64,000 nt of DNA from ZC4RG25 sp023428365 (GCA_050283925.1 JBNOAI010000003.1:124001-188000), one strand, 5' to 3'. Counted from the stretch's first letter, positions 16,518 to 27,154 are shown. Numbers and translations are program-made. Notes: generated by a model not told the origin, from the sequence alone.

Positions 16518-17117
16518 CTATGCGTGCTTGTTGTTGCGCAAAGCGTACGCACTGATGATGGCAATGGCCATCGCACCGAAAAAGAACACGTTATTGGCCG
16601 CCCAGTCTGTGAAGCGTAGCGTGAAGAAGCGCACCATCTTTCCGTCGATCAGCAGCCCCAGCATGGTGATGACCATGCCGACGAGCTGAACTTTGGCGAG
16701 GATGCGTGCGTTCCGCAGACGGGTTTCGTCCTCGCGGCCAGCTTCCGCGTCCTTGCCCAGAACAGACGCGAAATACAGCGACAGCCCCGCCGCGACAGCA
16801 AAGCCAATTAGGAAGTGCCACCATTCGCTCCAGCGCAGAATGCCGGTGCCGTAGGTGAACAGCAGAGCCAGCACGCCCCACGTCCAGATCAGCCCCATAT
16901 ACCAGGCGTTGCTGCTCGCAACAGCCGAAGCCGATGCTCCATTATCCAGCAGAACGCGGCAGCGACGCACGGCGACAGCCGCAAGGAGAATCGCCGTCAC
17001 CGCCGCAATCATCATGTGGAGGTAAGCCCACTGCACACTGTCCACGCGGAAAGCGGCGGTTGCTACAAGAAGAGCAAGGCTCGCAGCCACGGCGAACAAA
17101 GTCATGACATTCGGCAC
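16518..17117 (-). CDS. Five-helix membrane protein, paralogue of the adjacent gene
   Basis: This 199-residue integral membrane protein has about five hydrophobic helices. It shares length, the SNAWYMGLIWTWG and ILRWSEWWHF motifs and the TDWAANNVFFFG ending with the downstream gene. The aromatic-rich loop and the DWAAN motif are the best marks of the family, whose function I cannot name. The start is GTG at 17117, five bases after a GGGGGAT ribosome site; an ATG four codons later is too far from that site. It is the first gene of the pair and lies 92 bases from the opposing end of the epimerase gene. Confidence 0.65.
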   Translation of the reverse strand: MPNVMTLFAVAASLALLVATAAFRVDSVQWAYLHMMIAAVTAILLAAVAVRRCRVLLDNGASASAVASSNAWYMGLIWTWGVLALLFTYGTGILRWSEWWHFLIGFAVAAGLSLYFASVLGKDAEAGREDETRLRNARILAKVQLVGMVITMLGLLIDGKMVRFFTLRFTDWAANNVFFFGAMAIAIISAYALRNNKHA

Positions 17118-17209
17118 GTGATCCCCCAGTGCTCAATTGCGGCGCAGACTATACGCGGTTTTGCTGGCTGCGCGATCCACGGTTTGGGTGAGACCATCCG
17201 CCAAGGATT

Positions 17210-18223
17210 TCAGGCAGCCACGCCATAGTAGTCCCTGTACCACGTCACGAACTTCTCGATACCAACATCGATTGGTGTCGAGGGTTTGAAACCGACGTCG
17301 TTGCTCAGGCGATCGATGTTCGCCCAGGTACTGACGACATCGCCCGGCTGTTGCGGCAAGAACCGCTTGATGGCCGTGCGGCCAAGCGCGCGCTCCAAAT
17401 GAGCAACCAGATCCATCAGCGCGACCGGCTGATTGTTGCCGATGTTGTAAAGCCGATAGGGAGCATTCGAGGTTGCGGGATCAGGCCGATCGCCAGTCCA
17501 GGCTGGATCGGGAGTTGCAGGACGGTCGAGTACGGCCAGAACACCGGCGACGACATCATCGACGTAGGTGAAGTCGCGGGAGTGATGGCCCTCGTTGTAG
17601 ATCTCGATCGGTTCACCGGCCAGGATCGCCTTGGTGAATTTGAACAGCGCCATGTCCGGGCGATACCAGGGGCCATAGACCGTGAAGAACCTCAATCCCG
17701 TGACTGGCAGCCGATAGAGATGGGCGTAGGTATGTGCCATCAGCTCAGTCGATTTCTTTGTGGCTGCGTAAAGACTTACCGGATGATCGACGTTGTCTTC
17801 GACTGAGAACGGCAGCCGCGTGTTGGCGCCATAAACTGAGCTCGTCGAGGCAAGGACGAGGTGAGAGATCCCGTGTCTCCGGCAGCCCTCGAGGATGTTC
17901 ATCGTGCCCACGACGTTCGACTGGACATAAGCATGGGGGTTTTCCAGGGAGTACCGCACACCAGCTTGGGCCCCCAGATGCACCACCCGTTCGGGCCTAT
18001 GCTCTTCAAACAGCCGCTCGATGGCTGCACGATCAGCCAGATCCAAGCGCGTAAACGTAAATCGCGGATCGGGCGTCAGCCGGGCGAGCCGCGCCTCCTT
18101 CAGCGTCACGTCGTAGTAATCATTGAGGTTGTCCAACCCAACGACACTATCGCCACGCGCGAGCAATGCGAGAGCCGCATGATAACCGATGAAGCCTGCC
18201 GCCCCGGTTACGAGTGTCCGCAT
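17210..18223 (-). CDS. UDP-glucuronate 4-epimerase-like NAD-dependent epimerase
   Basis: This 337-residue extended short-chain dehydrogenase interconverts UDP-glucuronate and UDP-galacturonate, a precursor for lipopolysaccharide or capsule. The Rossmann motif is GAAGFIG (7-13). The catalytic YxxxK is Y152/K156, with a serine/threonine cluster at ASTSSVYG (126-132). Typical for this subgroup are DNLNDYYDVTLKEARL, GVRYSLENPHAYV and GPWYRPDMALFKFT, where the fourth residue of GPWY is usually glycine. No other polysaccharide gene is nearby, so it may act alone in the nucleotide-sugar pool. It is divergent from rpsT. Confidence 0.9.
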   Translation of the reverse strand: MRTLVTGAAGFIGYHAALALLARGDSVVGLDNLNDYYDVTLKEARLARLTPDPRFTFTRLDLADRAAIERLFEEHRPERVVHLGAQAGVRYSLENPHAYVQSNVVGTMNILEGCRRHGISHLVLASTSSVYGANTRLPFSVEDNVDHPVSLYAATKKSTELMAHTYAHLYRLPVTGLRFFTVYGPWYRPDMALFKFTKAILAGEPIEIYNEGHHSRDFTYVDDVVAGVLAVLDRPATPDPAWTGDRPDPATSNAPYRLYNIGNNQPVALMDLVAHLERALGRTAIKRFLPQQPGDVVSTWANIDRLSNDVGFKPSTPIDVGIEKFVTWYRDYYGVAA

Positions 18224-18373
18224 CGCTGGTGTCCAAAACCCCTCGAAAATGGCCGCATCGGCTGATCCCCTCCCATGGGGACACTCTGAGCGTCACTATA
18301 GGCGGCGATGCTGGAATTGACGAGAACTCGCCCCTGTCTGCCCGGCCGCTATCCCCGAAATTACCAGGATTCG

Positions 18374-18402
18374 TTGACCCTCTGCGCCGACGGCGCTATA
18401 GC
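18374..18402 (+). promoter_or_regulatory. Sigma-70-type promoter of rpsT
   Basis: TTGACC (18374-18379) and TATAGC (18397-18402) are spaced by exactly 17 bases, a good housekeeping promoter, predicting a transcript start near 18408 and a leader of about 130 bases before rpsT. It lies in the 315-base gap between the epimerase and rpsT start codons. Confidence 0.65.
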
Positions 18403-18414
18403 CTTCTGGCAAAT

Positions 18415-18442
18415 ACCGCCCGGAATCCGTTTTCCGGGCGGT
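18415..18442 (+). promoter_or_regulatory. GC-rich leader hairpin ahead of rpsT
   Basis: A perfect 11-bp inverted repeat (ACCGCCCGGAA at 18415-18425, TTCCGGGCGGT at 18432-18442) with a six-base loop begins a few bases after the predicted transcript start. A loose T-rich tail (TTCACGTGTTTT) follows, so it could be an attenuator, a stabilising 5' hairpin or an S20 control element. Confidence 0.55.
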
Positions 18443-18538
18443 TTCACGTGTTTTGCAGCCAGCCCCAGACGGACAGTCGGGCAATGCCGCCGACACGCTG
18501 GATAATGGCGACCAGGCACCTTTAGAGGACTTGAGACT

Positions 18539-18805
18539 ATGGCGAATACGACGTCGGCCAAGAAAGCCGCACGACAGGCAGTCACCCGGACCGAAATCAA
18601 CAAGAGCCGGCGGTCGGCGATGCGGACGCAGGTTCGTAAGGTTGAAGAAGCGATCGCTTCCGGTTCGCAGACCGCTGCGAAGGCCGCTCTCGCCGCTGCC
18701 GAGCCGGTGCTCGCCCGCACGGCGCAAAAGGGCGTCATCCACAAGAACACCGCAAGCCGTAAGGTTTCGCGGCTGGCTGCTCGCGTCAAGGCGATGCCCA
18801 CCTGA
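18539..18805 (+). CDS. rpsT: 30S ribosomal protein S20 (bS20)
   Basis: This 88-residue basic helical protein binds 16S rRNA in the body of the small subunit. Family marks are ANTTSAKKAARQ at the start, NKSRRSAMRTQVRKVEEAI and KGVIHKNTASRKVSRL near the end. The length is normal. AGAGGA at 18524-18529 supplies the ribosome site. In many alphaproteobacteria rpsT lies directly upstream of dnaA, as here with one rhodanese gene between. A promoter and a hairpin precede it, and a terminator-like hairpin lies 190 bases downstream. Confidence 0.97.
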   Translation: MANTTSAKKAARQAVTRTEINKSRRSAMRTQVRKVEEAIASGSQTAAKAALAAAEPVLARTAQKGVIHKNTASRKVSRLAARVKAMPT

Positions 18806-18994
18806 CGCGAAGGTCAGTCTACACGTCCGGGATGTGACAGGATTGCAACAAGCCATCCTACCCAGAGACCTTTGAATACCCGGAGGCTGAGCCAGCAACA
18901 GCCTCTAGAATCAGACTTCTCGACAGCTTTGCCGCGAACTGTTCACAAGCTGCCCTGAGACGTTCTGAGTCCCGAGCAAATGAAAACGTCATTC

Positions 18995-19028
18995 AAACGG
19001 CGCTTCTTCGAGGGGCGCCGTTTCGTTT
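18995..19028 (+). terminator. Rho-independent terminator downstream of rpsT
   Basis: A perfect 9-bp stem (AAACGGCGC at 18995-19003, GCGCCGTTT at 19015-19023) ends in TTTCGTTT. It is about 190 bases past the rpsT stop; the bases between (18806-18994) show no gene. Confidence 0.6.
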
Positions 19029-19099
19029 ATGACGATGTCTGTTGCAGTCGTGAATCTGCACGATGACTCAATGCGGTTCTCCACGACTCTTCGTATTTC

Positions 19100-19270
19100 G
19101 ATCCGACTTATCCCCAGATCGGCCGACAACCTTGTGCTCTCGGTCAGCACCGCTGCGCGCAAGCGAGCAGGCTTGTGCGCAGGCGGGAGCTGTGGTTAAT
19201 ACGGGGTTAATGAGGCTCGCCCTCGGGGCGGCCGAAATAAATTGTAACAATGCGTAAAATTTTGCCGCGT
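19100..19270. other. Candidate replication origin / dnaA control region
   Basis: This lies in the 639-base gene-free stretch between rpsT and the rhodanese gene. It holds two near-matches to the DnaA box TTATCCACA: TTATCCCCA (19108-19116) and, on the other strand, TGTGGTTAA (19191-19199), each with one mismatch. The second overlaps a CtrA-type TTAA-N7-TTAA site (19196-19210). An A+T-rich tract follows (about 19226-19264), a possible unwinding element. The combination resembles alphaproteobacterial origins, but the boxes are few and imperfect, and many relatives place oriC elsewhere, for example beside hemE. Confidence 0.35.
19196..19210. promoter_or_regulatory. CtrA-like binding site
   Basis: TTAA, seven bases, TTAA matches the core of the CtrA consensus TTAA-N7-TTAAC. 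It overlaps a DnaA-box-like sequence by four bases, as CtrA sites do in the Caulobacter origin. No CtrA gene is in the window. Confidence 0.35.
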
Positions 19271-19444
19271 GGGATTGTGGTCTTCGTAGCCCGGCGGACT
19301 CAGTAAACAGCAACGGATATCTTTCTCGATACGAGTGTAGCGGGTCGAGACATCAGTATTCGTGTCGAAGTTTCCCATCTGTTGCTTTGGTTGGGGGCAT
19401 TGGTAACTGCTCGGCGCAAGCCGCGCATGCGTGGAGGGTAGAGA

Positions 19445-19888
19445 GTGAGTTCAGCGCAGGTCATCCACATTGTGGATGTTCAGGTCCAGGATGTTTGGAC
19501 GCGGCTGAAAGAGGATGCCGGGTCGGTTCTTGTCGATGTGCGCACCAGGGCGGAATGGGCGTACGTCGGACTGCCGGACCTGTCATCGATCGGCAAACAG
19601 CCGGTCCTGATCGAATGGCAGACGTTCCCCGACAGCCGGGTTGACCTGGGATTTGCGGAGCGTCTCACGAAAACACTGGATGAGGCAGGCGTCGACAGGC
19701 AGTCGGAGCTTTTCTTCATCTGTCGATCGGGCGCACGCAGCAAGGCGGCTGCGCAAGCTACAACTGCGGCAGGATTTGCGGCCTGCCGTAACGTCGCGGA
19801 AGGTTTCGAGGGTCCACTCGACGCCGACCGCCATCGGGGCCGGACAGCAGGTTGGAAAGCTGCCGGTCTTCCCTGGGCGCAAGGCTAG
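19445..19888 (+). CDS. Rhodanese-domain sulfurtransferase
   Basis: This 147-residue single-domain rhodanese carries a catalytic-loop cysteine in FICRSGARSKAA (C93). Such proteins transfer sulfane sulfur, often to thiol acceptors or in tRNA modification. The opening VLVDVRTRAEWAYVG and the late NVAEGFEGPLD are typical. The start is GTG at 19445 with GGAGG at 19433-19437. The first codons contain an inverted pair of DnaA-box-like sequences (19461-19479). It lies 112 bases upstream of dnaA on the same strand without an obvious terminator between, so co-transcription is likely. Confidence 0.9.
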   Translation: MSSAQVIHIVDVQVQDVWTRLKEDAGSVLVDVRTRAEWAYVGLPDLSSIGKQPVLIEWQTFPDSRVDLGFAERLTKTLDEAGVDRQSELFFICRSGARSKAAAQATTAAGFAACRNVAEGFEGPLDADRHRGRTAGWKAAGLPWAQG

Positions 19889-20000
19889 AGGGGCCAAAGC
19901 GTCAAACAGGGCAACAAGAAGCGTCGGCGGGCGATCGGAGGGCGGTCGCGTGCATGACGTGCTTGGACTGAGGGTCGAACACGAGCAGCGGGAAAGTACC

Positions 20001-21557
20001 ATGAATAGGCTGGAATCGGCGGGTCCCGATTTTGGGATAAAAAGCGGTCGCAGCGATCGCGAGACGAAGATTGAAACCGAGGCACCGCGCGCGGCGGAAG
20101 AGGCGGTTACTGTCAAGAACACGGACAGCCGCGGGCAGAAGGTGCGCAAGATGCTGCGCGCCCAGCTCGGTGAGGATGTCTATACGAGCTGGTTCCACTC
20201 CATGGAGTTCGAGCCGTTCGACGGCAAGATCGTGCGGGTGACCGTTCCGGTCAAATTTCTGAAGAACTGGATTCAGTCGCACTATTCCGAGGCACTGCTG
20301 AAGTGCTGCGCGGCGGAGTTCGAGGGCGCGGAGAAGGTGGAAGTTGCCCTGAGGCAGCCAAGCGCTCCGCGTGGCTCCACTTTGAACAACCCTGCGACGG
20401 CAGATCATCGCCCGACTGTTTCAGCGCCGGAAAACGCTTCGACGGATTGGACGACAGCGCGGCCGACGATCGCTCAGCCGTTCGCGGCGCGGACGCAGGC
20501 TGGCGGCTTCGAGGGATCACCACTGGATCCGCGCTATACATTCGAGAGCTTTGCGGTCGGCCCCGCCAACCGCATGGCGCATGCAGGCGCTACTCAGGTG
20601 GCAGAAACCGTTCTCAGCGACAGCCGCGGCTTCAATCCGCTGTTCATCCACTCGTCGGTCGGTCTCGGCAAGACCCACCTTCTGCACGCCATCGCGTGGT
20701 CGGTGCGCCGCCGCGTGCCGCAGGCACAGGTGCTCTATCTCACGGCTGAGCGCTTCCGCTATCAGTTCGTCGAGGCGCTGAAGAACCACGACCCGCTGGC
20801 TTTCAAGGAGAAGTTCCGCTCGATCCATATGCTACTGATCGACGATCTGGAGTTCCTCCACGGCCAGCAGACCGAGCAGGAGTTCGACCACATCATCAAC
20901 TCGCTGCTCGATGGCGGACGTCAGGTCGTCGTGGCTTCGGCCCGTGCGCCCAACCACATCGAGAAGCTGAACGAGCGGATGCGGTCGCGCCTACAGCGCG
21001 GACTGGTGACCGAAATCGGCGCGCCGGACGAGGAACTGCGGTTCCGCATCCTCGAAAAGCGGATGCAGGAGAAGCGGCAGCTCGATCCGTCGTTCGAGAT
21101 GTCACGCGATATCCTCGAACTGCTGTCCGACAGGCTGCGCGAGAGCGGCCGCGAGCTCGAGGGCGCTGTCACCCGTCTGCACGCGACGTGGCAGTACATG
21201 CGCACGCCGATCACGCTCGATATCGCCGAGACGATCATCCGCGATCTGGTGCACGGTAGTGAACCGCGCCGCATCAAGATCGAGGACATCCTCAAGGTGG
21301 TCTCACGCCACTTCGGGGTGTCGAAGGGCGATATTCTCTCCCAGCGCCGGCATCGTTCGGTCGTCTGGCCGCGCCAGATCGGCATGTATCTCGCCAAGCA
21401 GCTGACCTCGCGGTCACTGCCGGAGATCGGCCGCCGGTTCGGCAATCGCGACCACACGACCGTGTTGCATGCAATACGCAAGATCGAGGGCGAACTTGGT
21501 GGCAACACGCGCCTGAGGGACGAGCTGGACGAGCTCAAGAAACTGCTGAACAACTAG
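20001..21557 (+). CDS. dnaA: Chromosomal replication initiator DnaA
   Basis: This 518-residue AAA+ ATPase binds DnaA boxes, melts oriC and loads the helicase. Domain I is around 45-115, a variable linker covers about 116-172, the AAA+ domain about 175-390, and the DNA-binding domain ends with RDHTTVLHA (483-491). Walker B is LLIDD (278-282). Walker A reads SSVGLGKT (218-225), with Ser in place of the first glycine of GxxxxGKT, and the sensor-I region reads VVASARAP, lacking the usual Asp. The ATG at 20001 with GGGAAAG just ahead is the best start; the frame stays open further upstream inside the rhodanese gene. Confidence 0.96.
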   Translation: MNRLESAGPDFGIKSGRSDRETKIETEAPRAAEEAVTVKNTDSRGQKVRKMLRAQLGEDVYTSWFHSMEFEPFDGKIVRVTVPVKFLKNWIQSHYSEALLKCCAAEFEGAEKVEVALRQPSAPRGSTLNNPATADHRPTVSAPENASTDWTTARPTIAQPFAARTQAGGFEGSPLDPRYTFESFAVGPANRMAHAGATQVAETVLSDSRGFNPLFIHSSVGLGKTHLLHAIAWSVRRRVPQAQVLYLTAERFRYQFVEALKNHDPLAFKEKFRSIHMLLIDDLEFLHGQQTEQEFDHIINSLLDGGRQVVVASARAPNHIEKLNERMRSRLQRGLVTEIGAPDEELRFRILEKRMQEKRQLDPSFEMSRDILELLSDRLRESGRELEGAVTRLHATWQYMRTPITLDIAETIIRDLVHGSEPRRIKIEDILKVVSRHFGVSKGDILSQRRHRSVVWPRQIGMYLAKQLTSRSLPEIGRRFGNRDHTTVLHAIRKIEGELGGNTRLRDELDELKKLLNN

Positions 21558-21587
21558 AACAATAGTTGAAGGCGATGGCCATTTAAC

Positions 21588-21621
21588 GGGGCAGAAGCGG
21601 CCAGCGCTTCTGCCCCGGTTT
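21588..21621 (+). terminator. Terminator after dnaA
   Basis: An 11-bp stem (GGGGCAGAAGC at 21588-21598, GCTTCTGCCCC at 21606-21616) is followed by GGTTTCT. It stands 30 bases after the dnaA stop and separates dnaA from dnaN. Confidence 0.65.
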
Positions 21622-21800
21622 CTATGGGCAGGGGACGACATCGTGTCAGGCCTTGCCAAAATTCCGCAGATGCGGTCAAGTTGCTGTTACGTGCGAATCC
21701 TACCCATTAGAGCATCGTGCATCGCACCTGCTGGTTGCGATCCGATGCCGTGTCCGGCAAGAGCACGCGGCAGTCTGTATACTCCCGAGAGGCTCCTGGC

Positions 21801-22919
21801 ATGCGGCTAGTGATCGAAAGAAGCGAACTCCTACGGGCCCTGGGGCATGTCACCAGTGTCGTGGAGCGGCGCACGACGATCCCGATCCTGTCGAACGTGA
21901 TGATCCGGGCCTCGGGTCAGCAACTCGAATTCAAGGCGACAGACCTCGAACGCGAGGTCATCGAACAGGCTTCGGCCGAAGTTTCGACGCCCGGTGCGTT
22001 GACGGTGCCGGCGCACATTCTGCACGACATCGTTCGCAAGCTGCCGGATGGCGCCGAAGTCGAACTCGTCCGCGATGCCGAGCGCGAGCGACTGTCGCTG
22101 ACCGCCGGTCATGCTAGATTTGCCCTTCAATCGCTGCCGGCCGAGGACTTTCCGGATCTCGCCGCCGGCGAGATGACCCATACCTTCCAGACGACCGCAC
22201 AGGACTTGAAGCGGTTGCTCGACAAGACGCGGTTTGCGATCTCGACCGAAGAAACGCGCTACTACCTCAACGGCATCTACCTGCACCCAGCCAACGCAGG
22301 CGGACAAGCGACGCTGCGCGCGGTCGCAACCGACGGCCATCGACTTGCGCAGGTCGAGTTGCCCTGCCCCGCTGGTGCGGAAGGCATGCCGGGTGTGATC
22401 ATCCCACGCAAAACGGTGCACGAGCTGTATCGTTTGCTCGAAGACACTGATGCTGAGGTCAACGTCGGCGTCTCGACCACCAAGGTCCGCTTCGAAATCG
22501 GTACCGTGACCGTGACCTCGAAGCTGATCGATGGGACGTTCCCCGACTATGGCCGGGTCATCCCGCAGGGTAATGACAAAGAACTCAAGGTCTCCAACAG
22601 CCAGTTCATGGGCGCCGTCGACCGTGTATCGACCATTGCCAGCGAACGTGGCCGGGCGGTGAAGCTCAATCTGTCCGAAGACAAGATGATCCTGTCGGTC
22701 AACAACCCTGAAGGCGGCAGCGCTACCGAGGAAATCGGAGTCAGCTATTCCGCGGCTCCATTGGAGATCGGGTTCAACGCGCGCTATCTGCTCGATATCG
22801 CCGGCCAGCTGGAAAGTGACACCGCCGTGTTCAAGCTTGCCGATCCTGGCTCGCCGACCATGGTGCGCGATGGTGGCGACGAAAGCGCCATCTTCGTTCT
22901 CATGCCGATGCGCGTTTGA
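21801..22919 (+). CDS. dnaN: DNA polymerase III beta subunit (sliding clamp)
   Basis: This 372-residue clamp forms a dimeric ring that tethers polymerases to DNA and serves as a docking site for repair proteins. It begins MRLVIERSELLRALGHVTSVVERR and ends with the hydrophobic-pocket tail FVLMPMRV, both hallmarks. VVERRTTIPILSNV and NGIYLHP are also family sequences. The ATG at 21801 follows GAGAGG by eight bases; an in-frame ATG at 21717 would add 28 residues unlike the family. Its stop overlaps a possible TTG start of recF. Confidence 0.97.
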   Translation: MRLVIERSELLRALGHVTSVVERRTTIPILSNVMIRASGQQLEFKATDLEREVIEQASAEVSTPGALTVPAHILHDIVRKLPDGAEVELVRDAERERLSLTAGHARFALQSLPAEDFPDLAAGEMTHTFQTTAQDLKRLLDKTRFAISTEETRYYLNGIYLHPANAGGQATLRAVATDGHRLAQVELPCPAGAEGMPGVIIPRKTVHELYRLLEDTDAEVNVGVSTTKVRFEIGTVTVTSKLIDGTFPDYGRVIPQGNDKELKVSNSQFMGAVDRVSTIASERGRAVKLNLSEDKMILSVNNPEGGSATEEIGVSYSAAPLEIGFNARYLLDIAGQLESDTAVFKLADPGSPTMVRDGGDESAIFVLMPMRV

Positions 22920-22984
22920 GCGCACGTTCAACGCTGGCTGCGGCGCCACCAGATGCCAACCACAGCCCAACGCCATACGTGGTC

Positions 22985-24160
22985 ATGACTGAACCGCAGC
23001 GCCGCTCGATCTGGGTCGAGCGGCTGACCCTTTCGAATTTCCGCAATTACACGGCGGCTCAGATTAACCTGGGGCCGCAGCCCGTTGTGTTGCTCGGTGC
23101 AAATGGCGCCGGCAAAACCAATCTGCTGGAAGCCGTATCTCTGCTGGCTCCTGGGCAGGGTCTCCGCCGCGCCCAGTTTCCGCAATTGGCACGCCTCGGC
23201 GGATCGGGCGACTGGGCAGTGGCCGCCCACGTCAACACACCCAACGGGAGCGTCGATATCGGCACCGGACGCTTGCCGGGAACACCGACGTCAACATCTT
23301 CGGCACGCGTCGGACGGCTCGTGCGCATCGATGGCGAACAGCAATCCGGATCGGGCGCGCTCGCCGACTGGGTCGAGATGGTCTGGCTCACCCCGGCCAC
23401 GGACGGCCTGTTCACCGGCCCTGCAAGCGAACGGCGCGCCTTTCTCGACCGCCTGACGCTGTGTTTTGATCCTGGCTATCGCACCCGCGCGGGGCAGTTC
23501 GAACGCGCGATGCGCCAACGCAATCGGCTGCTGCAGGACGGCGTCAGCGATGCGGCGCAGTTTGCTGGCCTCGAACTGATCATGGCGGAAACCGGCGTCG
23601 CGACAGCAGCAGCGCGCGCGGAGGCGGCAGCAGCTCTCGGCAGCTCCATCCTGACACGTCGCGATCGCCAGCCTGATTCACCGTTTCCCTGGAGCCGCGT
23701 CGCGCTTGACGGCTGGATTGAACAGCAGCTTGCCGAGCGCGCCGCGGTGGACGTCGAAGATGCCTATCTCGCCGCATTGAAAAGCGGCCGTGAACGCGAC
23801 CGCGCAGCCGGTCGTGCCCTTGTCGGCCCACATCGCACCGACGTTCTCGTCGAGCACGGCCCCAAATCCATGCCCGCGCACCTGTGCTCGACAGGCGAAC
23901 AGAAAGCCCTGTTGATCGGCCTCGTCCTGGCGCATGCCGAGCTGATAGCCGAGCGCCGGGACGGTGCCGCGCCGATCCTTCTCCTGGATGAAATCGCAGC
24001 GCATCTCGACGTTTCGCGGCGCGCTGCGCTGTTTGCGGAAATCCTGCGTTTGGGTGCGCAGGCCTGGGCGACAGGCACCGACCGGGATGACTTCGCAGCC
24101 CTCGAAAAACAGGCTCTTTTCCTGCAAGTGGAGCACGGTCACGCCGCCGAGATGCCATAA
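22985..24160 (+). CDS. recF: DNA replication and repair protein RecF
   Basis: This 391-residue ABC-type ATPase loads RecA at gaps with RecO and RecR. Walker A is GANGAGKTN near residue 40, the opening strand is VERLTLSNFRNY, the signature-like stretch is CSTGEQKALLIGL, and Walker B is ILLLDEIAAHLD with the D-loop following. I gave the ATG at 22985, but a TTG at 22916 overlapping the dnaN stop (TTGA) is also open and would add 23 residues; coupling would favour it. The operon order dnaN-recF-gyrB is widespread. Confidence 0.94.
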   Translation: MTEPQRRSIWVERLTLSNFRNYTAAQINLGPQPVVLLGANGAGKTNLLEAVSLLAPGQGLRRAQFPQLARLGGSGDWAVAAHVNTPNGSVDIGTGRLPGTPTSTSSARVGRLVRIDGEQQSGSGALADWVEMVWLTPATDGLFTGPASERRAFLDRLTLCFDPGYRTRAGQFERAMRQRNRLLQDGVSDAAQFAGLELIMAETGVATAAARAEAAAALGSSILTRRDRQPDSPFPWSRVALDGWIEQQLAERAAVDVEDAYLAALKSGRERDRAAGRALVGPHRTDVLVEHGPKSMPAHLCSTGEQKALLIGLVLAHAELIAERRDGAAPILLLDEIAAHLDVSRRAALFAEILRLGAQAWATGTDRDDFAALEKQALFLQVEHGHAAEMP

Positions 24161-24329
24161 ACTTGGCCAGCGGCTTTGCGCACCCTGTCGCACCACGCCC
24201 AACACAATGAAATTACTGAATAAATAGCCGCATTTCATCATGTGAATTGCGTACGATTCCGGGCGTCTTTCGATCCGCTCTGTGCTATAAGAATCTGACA
24301 AACAGAGCTTCCCCACAGGACCCGTTCCG

Positions 24330-26792
<2,463 letters not shown>

Positions 26793-26821
26793 GCTCTTCA
26801 AACCGACAGAGGGCCGGTGCC

Positions 26822-27043
26822 TCAAGCGCCGGCCGCCTCGTCGTCGAGGTTGCGCGCAGCCTCAACAGTCATCAAGGCCACGCCATCGCGGATCGGAAAT
26901 GCGAGCCCGGCTGCGCGGCTGATCAATTCATTGCGGGCAGAATCGTAGTGTAGCGCCGTTTTCGTGATCGGGCAGACAAGCAGCTCGAGAAGCCGCGGGT
27001 CGATCCGCTCGGGAGATGCTACTGGCGCTGTGTCGTCGCTCAT
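26822..27043 (-). CDS. Trm112/UPF0434-like small protein
   Basis: This 73-residue protein shows the Trm112/YcaR pattern: DPRLLELLVCPITKTALHYD, then ARNELISRAAGLAFPIRDGV. In eukaryotes and archaea Trm112 activates methyltransferases; in bacteria the role is not settled. Only one cysteine of the zinc-like knuckle is present. I chose the ATG at 27043, with AAAGG upstream, over one at 27082, which would add 13 residues without family support. The gene converges with gyrB, with 29 bases between the stops. Confidence 0.82.
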   Translation of the reverse strand: MSDDTAPVASPERIDPRLLELLVCPITKTALHYDSARNELISRAAGLAFPIRDGVALMTVEAARNLDDEAAGA

Positions 27044-27108
27044 CGTGAATAGCCTTTGCTGATCACGGCAAGCTGGCCTCACGCGCGGAAAGTTGCAAGG
27101 GCGTGAAT

Positions 27109-27139
27109 TGTCATCCCGGCGACGAGCACCGGGATGACA
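27109..27139. repeat. TGTCATCCCGG palindromic repeat (short form)
   Basis: TGTCATCCCGG at 27109-27119 and CCGGGATGACA at 27129-27139 form a perfect 11-bp inverted repeat with a nine-base spacer. The same outer arms bound the larger repeat at 34921-35030. It sits between the Trm112-like gene and the outer-membrane protein gene, where it may also act as a terminator or mRNA stabiliser. Confidence 0.7.
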
Positions 27140-27154
27140 GCTTTCTGAGCAATC

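Noticed and set aside
19641..20000. Possible 120-residue N-terminal extension of DnaA.
   Set aside because: It lies mostly inside the rhodanese gene, resembles nothing in DnaA, and a better start with a ribosome site is at 20001.
26812..26834. A 9-bp hairpin straddling the end of the Trm112-like gene, as gyrB terminator.
   Set aside because: No T-run in either direction and overlap with coding sequence; a chance GC-rich pairing is as likely.
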